Below are positions 1 to 8,559 of a DNA stretch of 13,950 bases, in pieces. Within the stretch, counting starts at the first letter, position 1. Each line of letters opens with the position of its first letter. The translations under genes and the position numbers were made by a program. The notes beneath the pieces are model-generated. The model saw nothing but the letters and a program-made list of their open reading frames with translations, was not told where the DNA came from and ran no database searches. This stretch comes from Cristatella mucedo (Eukaryota; Bryozoa; Phylactolaemata; Cristatellidae), in contig WPIO01000656.1 in assembly GCA_009760855.2 (NCBI GenBank), positions 1-13,950 of the forward strand, written 5' to 3'.

Positions 1-579
1 TCTTGGCTGCTGACATTTTCGGTAATATGTATCATGAAAGCCAACCTGAATCTATTTCAAGATAACCACTTTCGGCAAAATCGAAAGCTTAAAGGCGTTT
101 TTTAATACACCGTTCTATCAGCGGGATGAAAGGCGACGAAAATGCAAGGAATGGAGTGCACTTGCAGACTACCATCATAATCGCAGTGCTTTCTGTACAT
201 CCCTCAGTGGATGCAACTTGGCTTATAACCTATTTTAGCCTACAGGTAAATTGCCAGCCTTTTTGCCCCAGCTCTTACGAAAGCTCTTTGCCTACTTCTG
301 ATGCAATATTAGCAATAGTAATACGTTTGAAATAGCGCTCTCAAAGAACTGAAAATCCTTCTAGGTACTTAACATTAGCCGAAAAAGAACAACGAAACAA
401 TGTTGGTGGTATTATGCTCTATGACAACAAGCATAGCATGGTTAGTGCTGACAATTCAGACCTTGCATGCAAATATGATTAGTAAAGTCTCTATGATTTA
501 AACTGAGCTATTTAATTTAATGTGTCTCCGTGTGACTCTACCACGTCACTAAGACCATGTGGATGTTATGCAGGATAGT
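1..579. other. No identifiable gene
   Basis: AT-rich non-coding sequence. The open frame at 126-335 lacks any domain, signal peptide or splice context, and I reject it. Confidence 0.6.
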
Positions 580-660
580 TTGTATAGCTTACTCACAGCA
601 TTAGAGGCTTTCGGTAGGCATTCGGTAGCCAACAGACATCGTCTCACACAAAAAAGAGCA
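580..660 (+). repeat. Dispersed repeat copy 1 (partner at 12577-12655)
   Basis: It shares the blocks tgtatagc, tcacagc, ggctttc, cattcggtagcca and ctctcacaca-like sequence, in order and with similar spacing, with 12577-12655. The corresponding frame reads LYSLLTALEAFGRHSVANRH, then RLTQKRA, and stays open to a stop at 718-720. Weaker similarity may continue to about 880. The family is not recognised. Confidence 0.55.
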
Positions 661-883
661 CTTCAAATACGGCCGGCCCCTGGCGATGTGCGAAAGCTAC
701 TGAGAAAGCCGAAGCCATGAAGCCAGTTAAAAGAGACCCAGAGTCAAATGTTAAGGTCCACCGGCCTCTGGATGACAGCACCGGAAATAACGTCAATTGC
801 ACAAGTTAAACCACACGAACAGTATCACTTCTGCCAAAAGTAGTGAGTAACATTGTGATGCAAGCGGCAGACAACAACACAAC

Positions 884-965
884 CACATTCAACTTCTGTA
901 GCATCTGCACGATATCCAGGTGTAGTGTTGGAATGTGACCTTTCGCTAGACAATCACATGCATCA
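884..965 (+). mobile_element. LINE RT-ORF fragment
   Basis: The frame through 925 reads STSVASARYPGVVLECDLSL followed by DNHMHH. This matches the well-known LINE ORF2 pattern in which a Ser/Val-containing stretch leads into LGVxLDxDLSxxxHI, downstream of the RT catalytic motifs. Similarity fades after about 965. No start codon or larger ORF is preserved, so it is a relic. Confidence 0.5.
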
Positions 966-1203
966 TTATCTAATTCCAACGGGACGAGTTTGGAAATTCC
1001 CTCAAACTGGGTTCTTCACAAACGCTGCGATTATTCAAAAATCTACCTCATTTTCCGCCAAAGCATATCACCTTGGGATACATTTGATGCTTACGGGGAA
1101 GCTAGTTTTGTAAGTCTGATAGCTGCCTTTGACTGCACTCAAATAAAGACATAATTACAACAGTATATGAAGGCAGCTCACTTTTCCGGTTCTCTGAAGA
1201 ATC

Positions 1204-1464
1204 GTGCTGCTTGATTCTAAGAGTTTAAACGACTNTAACAGCCACATACCAGCTGCAAACCCTCAAGTTATTCAATCACAGCAGCAATACAAATTGATCC
1301 GTAACTGTCGCCGTGAGACGGAGGCCACATTGTGTTTGTGGCGGCTAGTTCAAAAAAAACGTTCAGTCTATTACAAAAAATTGATTAATCCTAGAAATAA
1401 ATCGTACACTGCTTGTATAAAGAATTTATACAATTATGAAAAATCAGTAATATTTCTCACATGA
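1204..1464 (+). pseudogene. Possible relic of a LINE ORF2 linker region (weak)
   Basis: An 86-codon open frame with one undetermined codon (N at 1235) contains RNCRRETEA, VYYKKLI and NKSYTACIKN. The order of an RR-E cluster, a Tyr-rich stretch and a Lys-x-Tyr motif loosely resembles the segment between endonuclease and RT domains of LINE proteins. No diagnostic residue settles it, and chance is quite possible. It lies about 240 bp downstream of the RT-like relic at 884-965, but in an order that does not fit one continuous element. Confidence 0.2.
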
Positions 1465-1560
1465 AAGTTTTTTATGAAAAAAATCATCAGTAGAATACCA
1501 AATTAACAATCTGGCAGATTTATCGCTACAGTTTATAAAACTAGACAGATTGCCGAACGG

Positions 1561-2741
1561 TCATGTTTATTCTTTATCAGCCATGATTTAACCAGAGAGT
1601 TGCCAAAAGTGCCGACGTGGTAAACCGACTTTGCTTTGGTTTCTTGAAGTCGGGCACTCCACTCTTATTTGAATCGAGTATAAGATAAAACTACGGAAAA
1701 TGTACGGCTCAACTGAAGTTACCATGTTACGTAAAGTCAGTCAGTCGAGAGACAAAAAGCATGTGGCTATCTGGACTTTAGGTGATGGTGCAATTGTTTT
1801 CATGTGGCTCGTAGCATTGTTTTTTCTCTGTCTCGCAACAAAGATTTAATTGAATTTCATGGGTGACCAAGATAAAACTAGATATCGCCTACACAACCAC
1901 ACCTTTCACAACCATCTGAGCGTAGAGGTTTTTACCGAGTTTGAAGGTTTCGCCCAAACACGTTTTTAGCAAGCCAGCTGCACCAGTGGGGCCATCCGGA
2001 ACGGTTTCCAAAACCTCTCAATTACTGATGGTCCTAAGGTTTGAGCTTGCTTGGATCGGCGAAAGCTAGTTTCTAAAAAACAGTATTTGTCATGAGGTCT
2101 AGCTTTGGATAGTGTCCCTTTCTCCTGAGCTATCTGGGCTATGATTACCGATGTAATGGCATATCAGGTTTATTCTATAGGCATACACCTACCGAATTGC
2201 GTTCACAAGCCACTGACAATCAAAACACAATATCGATACATTTGCTTGAAAAGCAATTATATCTGTAAATGTACATTCGTCGCAACCATACGACTTTGAC
2301 TTGGGAACGGAATGGAGAAGACTATACACATTGCTATCCTAGGCTATAAAAAAGCAATTTCATTTAATGACCTTTGCCATGTATGTGTAGAAATGGAGTT
2401 GAATTCAGCATCACTTGATCGGCCTACCTCACTTAAAACCTACTGATTACAGCCAGATCTAGGTGGCGTGACTGTCTTAAGTTTGCAGAACCAAGTAGTA
2501 AATAGAAGTGGCTAAATTTAGACAACAACCGAGTTGAATCATGATGTCCCTGATCGTTTCATCTCTGGTGTGTCGATCTCTAAAGCCCTATTTTATGTTG
2601 TATACATATTTTTAGCCTTACATGCAACGTTCTTGGAGGGTCCAGGCTACCAGCATCAAACCCTTCATCCATGTGCACCCCGTCGTGAATTCACTCTCTC
2701 CGAAAATCGATGTGGATATGGATGAGTCAGTGAATTCTGCA
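1561..2741. other. No identifiable gene; region upstream of the TATA candidate
   Basis: There is a short AGTC triplication near 1735-1747. The 63-codon frame at 2534-2725 shows no domain. If the TATA box at 2743 is real, this stretch holds the distal promoter. Confidence 0.5.
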
Positions 2742-2742
2742 C

Positions 2743-2750
2743 TATAAAAG
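2743..2750 (+). promoter_or_regulatory. Candidate TATA box (TATAAAAG)
   Basis: CTATAAAAGC is a textbook core TATA element. An initiator-like TTTCAAGC places a possible start at A2772, 29 nt downstream. An ATG-free stretch and a perfect splice donor at 2829 follow. This combination makes it the best promoter candidate for the Kunitz gene, although it lies 2.7 kb from the ATG. TATAAAA-like strings also occur by chance in AT-rich DNA. Confidence 0.35.
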
Positions 2751-2771
2751 CAACTGCCCACAATAGCTTTC

Positions 2772-2828
2772 AAGCAACAGCTTTGGTGGAGAAACCTCCT
2801 GCTACTTCATTGAAGAATTAAGTGAAAG
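2772..2828 (+). other. Candidate non-coding first exon (5'UTR) of the Kunitz gene
   Basis: The 57 nt contain no ATG and end in AAAG immediately before the donor gtatgt at 2829. Splicing to the acceptor at 5415 would create a 67-nt leader and a 2587-bp intron. The combination of TATA box, initiator spacing, missing ATGs and donor is suggestive. There is no transcript evidence here. Confidence 0.3.
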
Positions 2829-5168
2829 GTATGTCAAACTAAACGTCGGTTGTGCAATTGACTTGCTCATTAAGTCCAGAGCTGTAATTGTAACTGCTCT
2901 TTGAGGAAAATGTATGTACTAGCATTAAAATAATCTGTTTACAACGTTTAACCATCATCGTTATCTCTAACGAGGCAACCATATAGCTTCCTCGCCTACG
3001 TACATGAAGAGGTGACCTGGTCTCCATGCAGATTAGGTAGCCACTTCGCGAATGTTGACCGTAAAAAGTTCTGCAAGTACTCGGGACGTGATGCGGATGA
3101 TGGAAAACATAAAATTCCCATAGTTTCGGTGAATCTAAAAATGATAATTCTCTTAGGCCATCATTAATTTTTCACGAATCTTGCATAACTCTCAAAGTCA
3201 GCTGGTCACGTTGAAGCCTTACCAAAGTTACACTAGACTAAATCAACTGCACTTTAAAATCTGCCTTTGACGATATGAAATTACACAATTCATTGTTTTT
3301 TTATACCATTTGTATCAGATTATAACGTCAAAGTTAGCCTAAGAATGTTTGGCAACCGATTTCAACGCCTGCAACTAAGAGCTGGCAGTGCCTTTAAGCT
3401 GTATAAAAATTATAACAGCCGATTTCAAAATCGGAGGGTAAGCATCGTGCTGTGAATCGTATTTGTGAACTCTAAATTACACAGCTCTTCTAGGCCATTT
3501 TCTGATCGAGTAGTGTATCGATACCAGAGAAGTTTTTGTCACTCATTTTAAGGTACTCACAAACACTCGCTATTGCAAACCTGATTGGTAATTAGATTCA
3601 ATCAAGTTTGATATCATACTACTCGCTATTTTACTCAGCCTTTTTGCTTTACGTCTGAATAACGACCTCAACCTTTTTAGAAATTGTGTTTGCTTAGCTC
3701 TTGTGCTCCATTAGCCTAGAAATCAGCTCGACAGGCGTAAGTATGTCATTAGACCTATCGAGATATACAATTACAGAACATGTTTCCAATACCCCAACAG
3801 CTTTCGTAGGTTTCACGTAATTTATCTTCAGTATTTCAATGCAGACTGCGGTACCATCTTGCTTGCTAAATTACATGTAAGCTAACTTTAAAGCACATCT
3901 TAAAGAGATTCGTAGCAAATATTGTGCTCTATATAAACAATATTATGTAGCTCTACGAATCATCAAACGTAGAAGCATCAGTTTTACCTATTAAGCTAAT
4001 GGCTAACAACCGATTTGCCAAACAGTTTGCTGATATGACGGAATCTTTCACAAGCTTATCAGTTGACCTCCAAGCAGACATGGAACGGCTCATTATAAGG
4101 CGAGTTCCCAGCAATATCTGAAACAGTCCTTAGCCTGTTACGTTGTATGGTCTTAAATGAGTACTCGATAAGTATACGTGCTTAGTAATTATTGGTACTT
4201 TATATCCCTACAAAATTCAACAGCTTATCACTGAAAGTGAACTAAGTAAACTCAGACAAGTAGAAAAAGATATAACTAATAGCTGACTAATAGCTTCAGT
4301 ATTTTTTATTGGAATCTACACAATGATTTGTATACTGTTAATATCCTTTTCAAGATAATAACCAATACGGCCCATATTTAAATACAATCAGAGATCTTAA
4401 AGATTAAAATAGAGACGATAAATTTCATAATTTATAAGTTTGAAATTTTAGTTTTTCAACCATTGTTACATCGTAAAGGGCTCCTAAAGTTAGTGACAGA
4501 ACCCCAAATGCTGACGTGTTTTTTTATTTTGATTGAAATCAGACCCTCGAGAAGTGAGTTCTTAAACCATTGGGATATTTACAACACTCAATGCACGTTT
4601 AGTGGCAGAGGCTCGCTGCGAAAGTAAGATTTCTATATTTACCTAGTTTAACATTCCTACACTAGTTATCTGCTTTTCTCTTGCAGAGCGAGTATAAATT
4701 TACTAATGAATATTGCTAGACCATTGATTGAAAATACACGCTGTAGCTTGTCAAGAAATTCTTATCTAAGCAAAGTGCAATTTATTTATGTATTTGACAA
4801 AAACTCGGCATCATTTCCTGTAGAACCGATGACATTTTTGTAGTTGGAACAAGAATACGCACGAAGTTACACTGTTCCACAATATAACTTAAATTATTAT
4901 GCTCATATTTACCAAGTATAAATGTTTAATCTAACGATAACACTCGTTGCAGTCTCCTCACCAAAATTTTGTTATATTGCCAATAATTATCTATCACGAT
5001 AAGTACTATGGTTTTAGGGGAGCCTGTTATGTATTCACTTCCCATTAGTAAAATTCGACATTATGCTCGAAAAAGCACCGAATCCCCATAGAATTAGCCG
5101 ACTCCAGCCTAACTACTGTGGTTTTACACTTCATTTGATGGATCACAATTTATTAAGGTAATGTGACC
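2829..5168. other. Non-coding; possible 5'UTR intron of the Kunitz gene
   Basis: A perfect donor gtatgt opens the stretch at 2829 and the first good acceptor before the ATG is at 5415. There are no long open frames and no repeats matching the LINE family. A small palindrome, CCGATTT-CA-AAATCGG, lies at 3419-3434. Confidence 0.4.
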
Positions 5169-5203
5169 TTGATCACTAACGGGTGATCAAATTGGTATTT
5201 ATA
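5169..5203 (+). promoter_or_regulatory. Perfect 8-bp dyad followed by TATA-like motif
   Basis: TTGATCAC (5169-5176) and GTGATCAA (5183-5190) form a perfect inverted repeat with a 6-nt spacer. TATTTATA lies at 5196-5203 and is followed by a GC-richer AGGAGGAGCG. It lies about 220 bp before the ATG and could be a proximal promoter with a dimer-binding site. It competes with the upstream TATA candidate at 2743. It could also be chance. Confidence 0.22.
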
Positions 5204-5400
5204 GGAGGAGCGAAACCACGAAATCAATCCGTGCGAATTCTTTACAATGTATTCAGCTTCAGCACTTTAGTTAAATACTAGGTTCTTATTCCAAGGACAA
5301 TTTTTTTACTTTGTAAGACAAAAACGCCTCACATTGTTTTTTGACAGCTAATGTAATTTTGTGTTACTGCAAAACAGTATGTACATGCATAGTAAGGTGT

Positions 5401-5415
5401 CATGCTTCTCTGCAG
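5401..5415 (+). promoter_or_regulatory. Splice acceptor in the 5'UTR, 10 nt before the ATG
   Basis: The sequence catgcttctctgcag is a good 3' splice site ending at 5415. Ten nucleotides (gtcaatcaag) separate it from the ATG at 5426. It would receive either a non-coding cis first exon (candidate at 2772-2828) or, in animals that do it, a trans-spliced leader. Sequence alone cannot decide between these. Confidence 0.55.
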
Positions 5416-5425
5416 GTCAATCAAG

Positions 5426-5467
5426 ATGAAGTCAGCACTGGCAATTATTCTTGTCATATGCTTTTCT
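5426..5467 (+). CDS. Kunitz gene coding exon 1 (signal peptide)
   Basis: This exon encodes residues 1-14, MKSALAIILVICFS, the n-region and most of the hydrophobic core of a signal peptide. The ATG is the first one after the acceptor ending at 5415 and is preceded by TCAAG. The donor gtaagt starts at 5468 and the intron is phase 0. Intron 1 is 154 bp (5468-5621). Confidence 0.88.
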
Positions 5468-7826
5468 GTAAGTAATTCGTGGCGTTAAAAGTATATGCTA
5501 GTTGCTGCAATCCTTGAGATGCATAAACTCTAGCCTAAAAGATTTCTGGATCAGACCGTTTGCTATGTGTGTTGTTAAAATATTTCCACTATGTGTAAGT
5601 GCTCCTAATTTTTCTCTTTAGGTAACGGCTGAGGCAAATTCAGGTATGTCGAAATTCTAGATAGCCAAAAAACTTTCGCGAACTGATAAATACAGAGTGA
5701 TTATGAGAATAAAATCAAACCGTGCTGACACTGTGCATGCTGCCACTAACCAAATTTGCATGCTGACCATATGCATGTCACCCCTAACCACAATATTAAT
5801 TGTGTTTGTCTTACAAGCATTGTTTTACTTACCATTCAATTGCATTTCCCTTTGCAGCAAATGTAAAGCGCCTAGAAAGAGATTAAGTTCTCTGAGGCGC
5901 TTTATCAAGTGTATTATTATTACTATTATTAAAGCACAACCAGCACGTGCTCTCCTAAATCATTTAATCTTAAAGGCCAGCAATAGTTATTCCATAGAGC
6001 CAACTGGATGATTTGTTTTCTTCCAGCAGTGAAAGACCATCTATAATTTTGATGCAATTGAAATTATCTTTTTCAGCTTGCACATTGCCTCCGTCGAGTG
6101 GACCTTGCAGAGGAAAATTTATGAAGTACTACTACGATCCAAATTCTTGTCAGTGCAAACTCTTTTGGTACGGCGGATGCTTCGGTAATTTGAATCGATT
6201 TGGGTCCAAAACGGAATGCAAGGCTACATGCAGTGAAGGTGAGTGCTAGTGCTAGTTTTCTTAATTGTATTGAGCTATAAATTGATACATTTAAACATGT
6301 AATCTTAAAACTGCTTATATTAACCAATTGGCTACAGCGTCGTGTATTCCATTAATTTTGGAACCTTAAATATATTGTATCAGTGACTATATCACTTTCA
6401 TAAGCGTATGTAACATATTTTAATTGAGTATCGATGTTAGGGATCAATCGCTTTTCCCTTACACCTCTTTTAAATCAATGCATTAAATCTCTTATAGTTT
6501 TTTTCGAAAGTACAAGAACGAAAACTGAGCATGTTTTCCTTCATCTAAATATATGTATATGTATATAATATAATAATAATAATAATATATATATCAATAT
6601 ATATATATATATATATATATAGATGATATATATATATATAATATATAATACTATAATAATATAATATATATATAATATATAATATATAAATATATATATA
6701 TATAATAATATATATATATCTAAATATATATCTAAATATATATAAATATATAGTCTTGACTCGTCTGCCGTGAGCCTCAAAGTTGTCAAATCACACTTCT
6801 TCTCGCCGACCTGCACTGGCTGCCAGTCAAGCAACGGACCGACTTCAATGCTGTGTCCTTCACTCTTAGGTCACTTCTTTCTTTGGCTCTTGCCTATCTT
6901 TCGGATCTACTCTCTCACCAGGCCAAGCATTGTACCGCTCACTTTTTGGAATCCAACAGTCTACCAACACCTCGTACAAACTCCAAATCCTTTGCAGACC
7001 TTACATTTAGTTCGTATGCTTCCAAAGCCTGGAACTCACTCACGACTTGGGTCACAACAGAGATTCATTTGACCTCTTTGAAAAAGAACTTAAAGCGCAA
7101 CTATATACGACAGCATTTAGTGGGCTCCGGTGATTCTTACTGCGTGTGCTTTTGGATGCTGACACTGTGCATACTACCACTAATCACACATTTTTGCTAA
7201 CCCTGTGCATGTCACATAGAATAGTTGTATTATTGTTGTTTATCCAGTGCGACATTATTCGCCATTCAATAGCGTTTTTCTTTACAAGTAAATGAAAAGG
7301 ACTAGAAATAGACTGAAATCTATGAGGACACTTTATCAAGTGTTTTATTTTTATTGTCATTGTTGGCCCAGACTAAAGAGACATATTATAAATGGCCTTC
7401 AAAATATATCGTGACTAGATGCCCCAATTCCGAGCAGGAAAATTGAATCCGAATCACGACTATGGTGCCGACTTAGAATAAATGCCTAGAATTATTTCCC
7501 ATTGACACCAAATGATTTAAAAAAGCAAGTTTATGTGAACGATATTTCTTGTTTGCTAAGTCACTGCCATGCTAAGAACGAGATCTGTTCGGAAATAGCT
7601 GGCTGAGAGCAATACCATGAGTAATTATGACACCTTATAATGTCTTCCCTGTGAGAGTGCTGACTTGGGCACCGTTGTTCTAAGTCGGCCTTAAATTCGA
7701 AAGCCGATTCACCATGTGGCACATTCTAAATATTAACTTTCAAGTTGTTTTTGTACGTATACACAATTTTTACTTGAGAGAATAACCTATTTCATTTCTT
7801 TCGTTGCAGCATGCCCTCGAGGTTAA
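5426..7826 (+). CDS. Secreted single-domain Kunitz/BPTI-type protein with eight cysteines, four coding exons
   Basis: Joining 5426-5467, 5622-5643, 6077-6238 and 7810-7826 gives 243 nt: 80 codons plus TAA. All three introns are GT-AG with strong donors (gtaagt, gtatgt, gtgagt) and have phases 0, 1 and 1. Residues 1-19 look like a signal peptide (Lys2, then a hydrophobic core, with AEA before the likely cut after Ala19). Residues 23-73 are a complete Kunitz domain. Cysteines at 23, 32, 48, 56, 69 and 73 match the BPTI spacing of Cys5, 14, 30, 38, 51 and 55. The GPCRG loop puts Arg33 at P1, and YGGC, Asn and Phe at the usual core positions are present. Kunitz proteins of this kind block trypsin-like serine proteases by substrate mimicry, and some relatives block ion channels. 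P1 Arg with Gly at P1' fits trypsin-like inhibition, which is an inference. Extra cysteines at 46 (BPTI position 28) and 77 are unusual. By my count the mature part has eight basic and three acidic residues, so it is basic. The fold is near certain; the target is not known. Confidence 0.93.
5622..5643 (+). CDS. Kunitz gene 22-nt micro-exon (signal peptide end)
   Basis: The acceptor tract tttctctttag ends at 5621 and the donor gtatgt starts at 5644, leaving an exon of only 22 nt. It encodes VTAEANS and the first base of the next Ala codon. It supplies the AEA signal-peptidase motif. Skipping it would remove 22 nt and break the frame, so it must be constitutive for a functional product. It is supported by frame continuity on both sides rather than by length. 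Confidence 0.82.
5723..5935 (+). mobile_element. LINE 3'-end fragment in Kunitz intron 2
   Basis: This is a severely 5'-truncated copy containing only the 3'UTR. It shares several blocks with the copies ending at 7365, 9187 and 10722: tgacactgtgcatgctgcc, cactaacc, gcatgtcacc, accattcaat and gcaaatgtaaag. It ends with a hairpin: AAAGCGCCT (5865-5873) pairs perfectly with AGGCGCTTT (5895-5903). The tail is tatcaagtgtattattatt. Its orientation is the same as the host gene. A 104-codon open frame across it has no coding homology and is incidental. Confidence 0.75.
6077..6238 (+). CDS. Kunitz gene exon 3 (complete Kunitz domain)
   Basis: The acceptor tatctttttcag ends at 6076 and the donor gtgagt starts at 6239. 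The 162-nt exon has a phase-1 intron on each side, the usual arrangement for a Kunitz module. It holds all six canonical cysteines plus an extra one two residues before the third canonical cysteine (motif SCQC). Recognisable pieces are GPCRG at the reactive loop, KYYYDP on the first strand, FWYGGC in the core and ECKATC at the C-terminal helix. The open frame continues upstream into intron 2 to about 6013, but that extension shows no signal peptide and is not part of the gene. Confidence 0.95.
6546..6752. repeat. AT-rich microsatellite, mainly (AT)n with (AAT)n patches
   Basis: About 205 bp of nearly pure AT with a short AAT-repeat block near 6570-6585, inside intron 3 of the Kunitz gene. Its right edge is also the left edge of the LINE copy at 6754. 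Open frames inside it encode only Tyr/Ile-rich low-complexity sequence and are not genes. Confidence 0.95.
6754..7365 (+). mobile_element. 5'-truncated LINE copy: reverse-transcriptase ORF C-terminus plus 3'UTR
   Basis: From about 6760 one frame stays open to the TAA at 7198-7200. It reads ITLLLADLHWLPVKQRTDF, with LHWLPVKQ at 6811-6834, then AYLSDLL, then FSSYASKAWNSL (7006-7041), then LKRNYIRQHLVGSGD. These are hallmarks of the C-terminal end of CR1/L2/Jockey-type LINE ORF2 proteins, beyond the catalytic RT core. The 3'UTR follows, with the same blocks as the other copies, and ends near cactttatcaagtg and a T/A-rich tail. No catalytic RT domain is present, so it cannot be autonomous. It sits in intron 3 in the sense orientation and is the best preserved copy in the window. 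Confidence 0.85.
7467..7689. repeat. 12-bp perfect inverted repeat in intron 3
   Basis: GCCGACTTAGAA at 7467-7478 is the exact reverse complement of TTCTAAGTCGGC at 7678-7689. The arms enclose 199 bp with no recognisable coding. I saw no obvious target-site duplication, so calling it a miniature transposon would be speculative. Confidence 0.45.
7810..7826 (+). CDS. Kunitz gene terminal coding exon (ACPRG tail and stop)
   Basis: The acceptor tttcgttgcag ends at 7809. The phase-1 junction gives Ala, then CPRG and TAA at 7824-7826. The coding part is only 17 nt and contributes the eighth cysteine (residue 77). The 3'UTR follows directly and has a good polyadenylation signal at 7898, which supports this as the last exon. 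Intron 3 is long (1571 bp) and full of repeats, so an intervening exon cannot be strictly excluded, but I saw none. Confidence 0.8.
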
Positions 7827-7897
7827 AAAACGAGATTATGTATCCGAAGGCGAATCGTCGCGACATTGAGTGTTATACGACTGATGAATAACATCGA

Positions 7898-7903
7898 AAT
7901 AAA
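7898..7903 (+). promoter_or_regulatory. Polyadenylation signal AATAAA of the Kunitz gene
   Basis: A canonical AATAAA lies 72 nt after the TAA. Cleavage would be expected about 15-25 nt downstream (about 7918-7928), just before a T-rich stretch (gttttatttcg). This implies a 3'UTR of roughly 95-100 nt. Confidence 0.75.
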
Positions 7904-7929
7904 CGATCGAGTATTGAAAGCCAAAGTTT

Positions 7930-8559
7930 TATTTCGCGAAGATACTTTTATCTCAATTGATTCATAAGATCACGTATGCATCACAAGTTGCTAAATATGG
8001 TTACATATAATTAGCAAGTTGTAATAAATACGATCTCCTGTAAATACGTTTAGAGACTTGATTGACACTCAGAACAGTTTAGAAATTACGGTTTGAGAGT
8101 GGGATAGAAAAATTCAAATTTAAATAGATGGCTAAACGAATGAAATATTGTCTCTATGAGCGTTTATGTAAACTAAGTTAAATATTGCTAGTAATCTTAA
8201 TTGCAGAATCTAAAACACTCGGGGTAGCCAAAGCATTAGTTAAAAAACAAAACTGGAGTCCTACCAGTAACCAGATAAGTTTACCCTCGCTATTCAGTTG
8301 TTATTTAAAAATGATTTTGAAAATAGAAGAGATACTGTGACTGGGACTGACTAATCTGCTCCGCTCTGATTTGCCTGCGCCTCTGCGAATTTTTGTTTCC
8401 TCTTTAGTTGCTTACTCGCCAGTCTCACTTTGGGCATTCTTATCGATGGCTCGACCAAGAGAAGTGCCCTGCAGCCAAAGGAGAGTATTTACGGGTTTTT
8501 GGAATTAGCAGTTCTCTTGGGGGGGCTCTGCTTTGGATTCAAAGGTACTACATCCGAGA
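7930..8559. other. Intergenic, no identifiable gene
   Basis: The Kunitz 3' flank is AT-rich to about 8340. A GC-richer block follows (8340-8555) with a run of seven or more G near 8520. It probably belongs to an old repeat, but I recognise no family. Confidence 0.5.

Noticed and set aside
2839-3027. Minus-strand 62-codon frame
   Set aside because: It is short, featureless and inside the presumed 5'UTR intron.
3402-3440. TATAAAAA, then a palindrome and a ggtaagc donor, as an alternative first exon
   Set aside because: The distance from TATA to donor leaves almost no exon, so the arrangement at 2743-2829 fits better.
5697-6011. 104-codon open frame
   Set aside because: It lies almost wholly within the LINE 3'UTR copy and intron 2, with no domain or signal peptide.
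6013-6076. In-frame extension of the Kunitz exon with an upstream start codon
   Set aside because: The extension lacks a signal peptide, while the splice acceptor at 6076 and exons 1-2 give a complete secreted product.
6073-6327. Minus-strand 84-codon frame
   Set aside because: It is antisense to the Kunitz domain exon, a shadow of the real gene.
6541-6834. Minus-strand open frame rich in Tyr and Ile
   Set aside because: It is a translation of the AT microsatellite.
7881-7905. CTGATGA followed by GAAA, resembling a hammerhead ribozyme core, in the Kunitz 3'UTR
   Set aside because: The segment between the motifs cannot form a proper stem II, and I could not pair flanks into stems I and III with a valid cleavage site. 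It also coincides with the AATAAA signal. Chance match.
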